In this document: positions 34,878 to 35,097 of the stretch, one piece after another
Position numbering within the stretch: the stretch's first letter is position 1
Layout: every line of letters begins with the position of its first letter
Source of the DNA: Chitinophaga pinensis
GTDB taxonomy: Bacteria; Bacteroidota; Bacteroidia; 2-12-FULL-35-15
NCBI GenBank assembly: GCA_945879015.1
Contig: CAMCUO010000029.1
Span: 1 to 35,097, forward strand
Direction: 5' to 3'
DNA length: 35,097 nt
Made by a program: the position numbers and the translations under genes
The notes under the pieces: model-generated
What the model was told of the DNA's origin: nothing
Seen by the model: only the letters and a program-made list of their open reading frames with translations
The model's database searches: none

Positions 34878-35097
34878 TTATTTATAATGTTCGTAAAATT
34901 TATTTTTAAATATTTCATTCGGGTCATATTTTAATTTTAGCTTGAAAAACTCGTCGCCTTGTGGATATACATTTCTAAAAGTTTCTTTGTCAATATGTAA
35001 TCTATATGGCAAATAATAAGTTCCTTCATATTTGATTGCAATTTTAACCAACTGTTGAGTAAGTTTTTTCATTTCTTCTTCATCTTTCTCATTCTTT
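34878..35097 (-). CDS. FAD-linked oxidase (lactone-oxidase-like), C-terminal end only
   Basis: The frame runs off the right edge of the window, so only about the last 72 codons are present (stop at 34878-34880). They contain GTYYLPYRLHIDKETF, YPQGDEFFKLKLKYDPNEIF and the end KFYEHYK. The R-L-H, Y-P-x-x-x-x-F-x-x-x-K-x-x-Y-D-P and final F-x-x-x-Y pattern is that of the C-terminus of vanillyl-alcohol-oxidase-type flavoenzymes, such as D-arabinono-1,4-lactone oxidase and related FAD-binding dehydrogenases. An internal ATG at 35072 is not the start, because the frame stays open upstream to the edge. The substrate cannot be told. Confidence 0.75.
   Translation of the reverse strand, partial: KNEKDEEEMKKLTQQLVKIAIKYEGTYYLPYRLHIDKETFRNVYPQGDEFFKLKLKYDPNEIFKNKFYEHYK

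Overview
The window is a low-GC stretch of a Bacteroidota (Bacteroidetes) chromosome, probably from an uncultured Flavobacteriales-, Chitinophagales- or Sphingobacteriales-like lineage. The signs are type IX secretion (T9SS) C-terminal sorting domains, a TonB-dependent receptor with an N-terminal CarboxypepD_reg-like domain, a kelch-OmpA fusion, upstream TAnnTTTG (-7) promoter motifs, little sign of Shine-Dalgarno sequences, and many palindromic intergenic repeats. No rRNA, CRISPR array, prophage or complete insertion sequence is visible. There is one tRNA, Ser(GGA).

Layout. 0.1-5.4 kb: a C-terminally broken outer-membrane-type protein, tRNA-Ser, a TSUP/TauE permease followed by a secreted GH16 glycosidase, type I asparaginase, a dead DUF559 gene bracketed by inverted repeats, and a TatD-type hydrolase. 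5.4-8.8 kb: homogentisate dioxygenase and 4-hydroxyphenylpyruvate dioxygenase, consecutive steps of tyrosine catabolism, separated by the scar of a T9SS-exported protein. 8.9-9.9 kb: a small secreted protein and a lipoprotein. 10.1-14.5 kb: a three-gene operon of kelch-OmpA protein, membrane TPR/PAS/SpoIIE-type phosphatase, and a SiaC-family phosphoprotein; this looks like an envelope-linked partner-switch module. 14.5-22.6 kb: AspRS carrying two in-frame palindromic-repeat insertions, TadA, a fused M16 protease, a bacilliredoxin and a subtilisin-like protease. 22.8-35.1 kb: every gene is on the minus strand. It holds an MFS transporter, a PerR-KatG peroxide-defence operon, a photolyase, a TonB-dependent receptor, a GNAT-like/46-residue gene pair, small orphan genes, a short T9SS beta-propeller protein and the end of an FAD-linked oxidase.

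The most unusual content is the repeat biology. One palindromic family (head CCCCTCT..AGAGGGG, tail AGGGGTG) forms the ends of a ~495-bp DUF559 element, sits right behind brxA, and, in a related version, has been inserted in frame into aspS. A second structured family (arms GGGCTTGGCGAAGGTGG / CCACTTTTGCCAAACCC, ends TAAC...GTTA, variable centre) occurs twice and in a decayed third form in the one-strand block. It shows compensatory base changes and begins 12-16 bp beyond the stop codon of the neighbouring minus-strand gene, an arrangement reminiscent of attC/gene cassettes. The GNAT-like/46-aa pair is a candidate undescribed toxin-antitoxin-like unit. All functional calls are from reading the sequence and from recalled family features; no searches were run.
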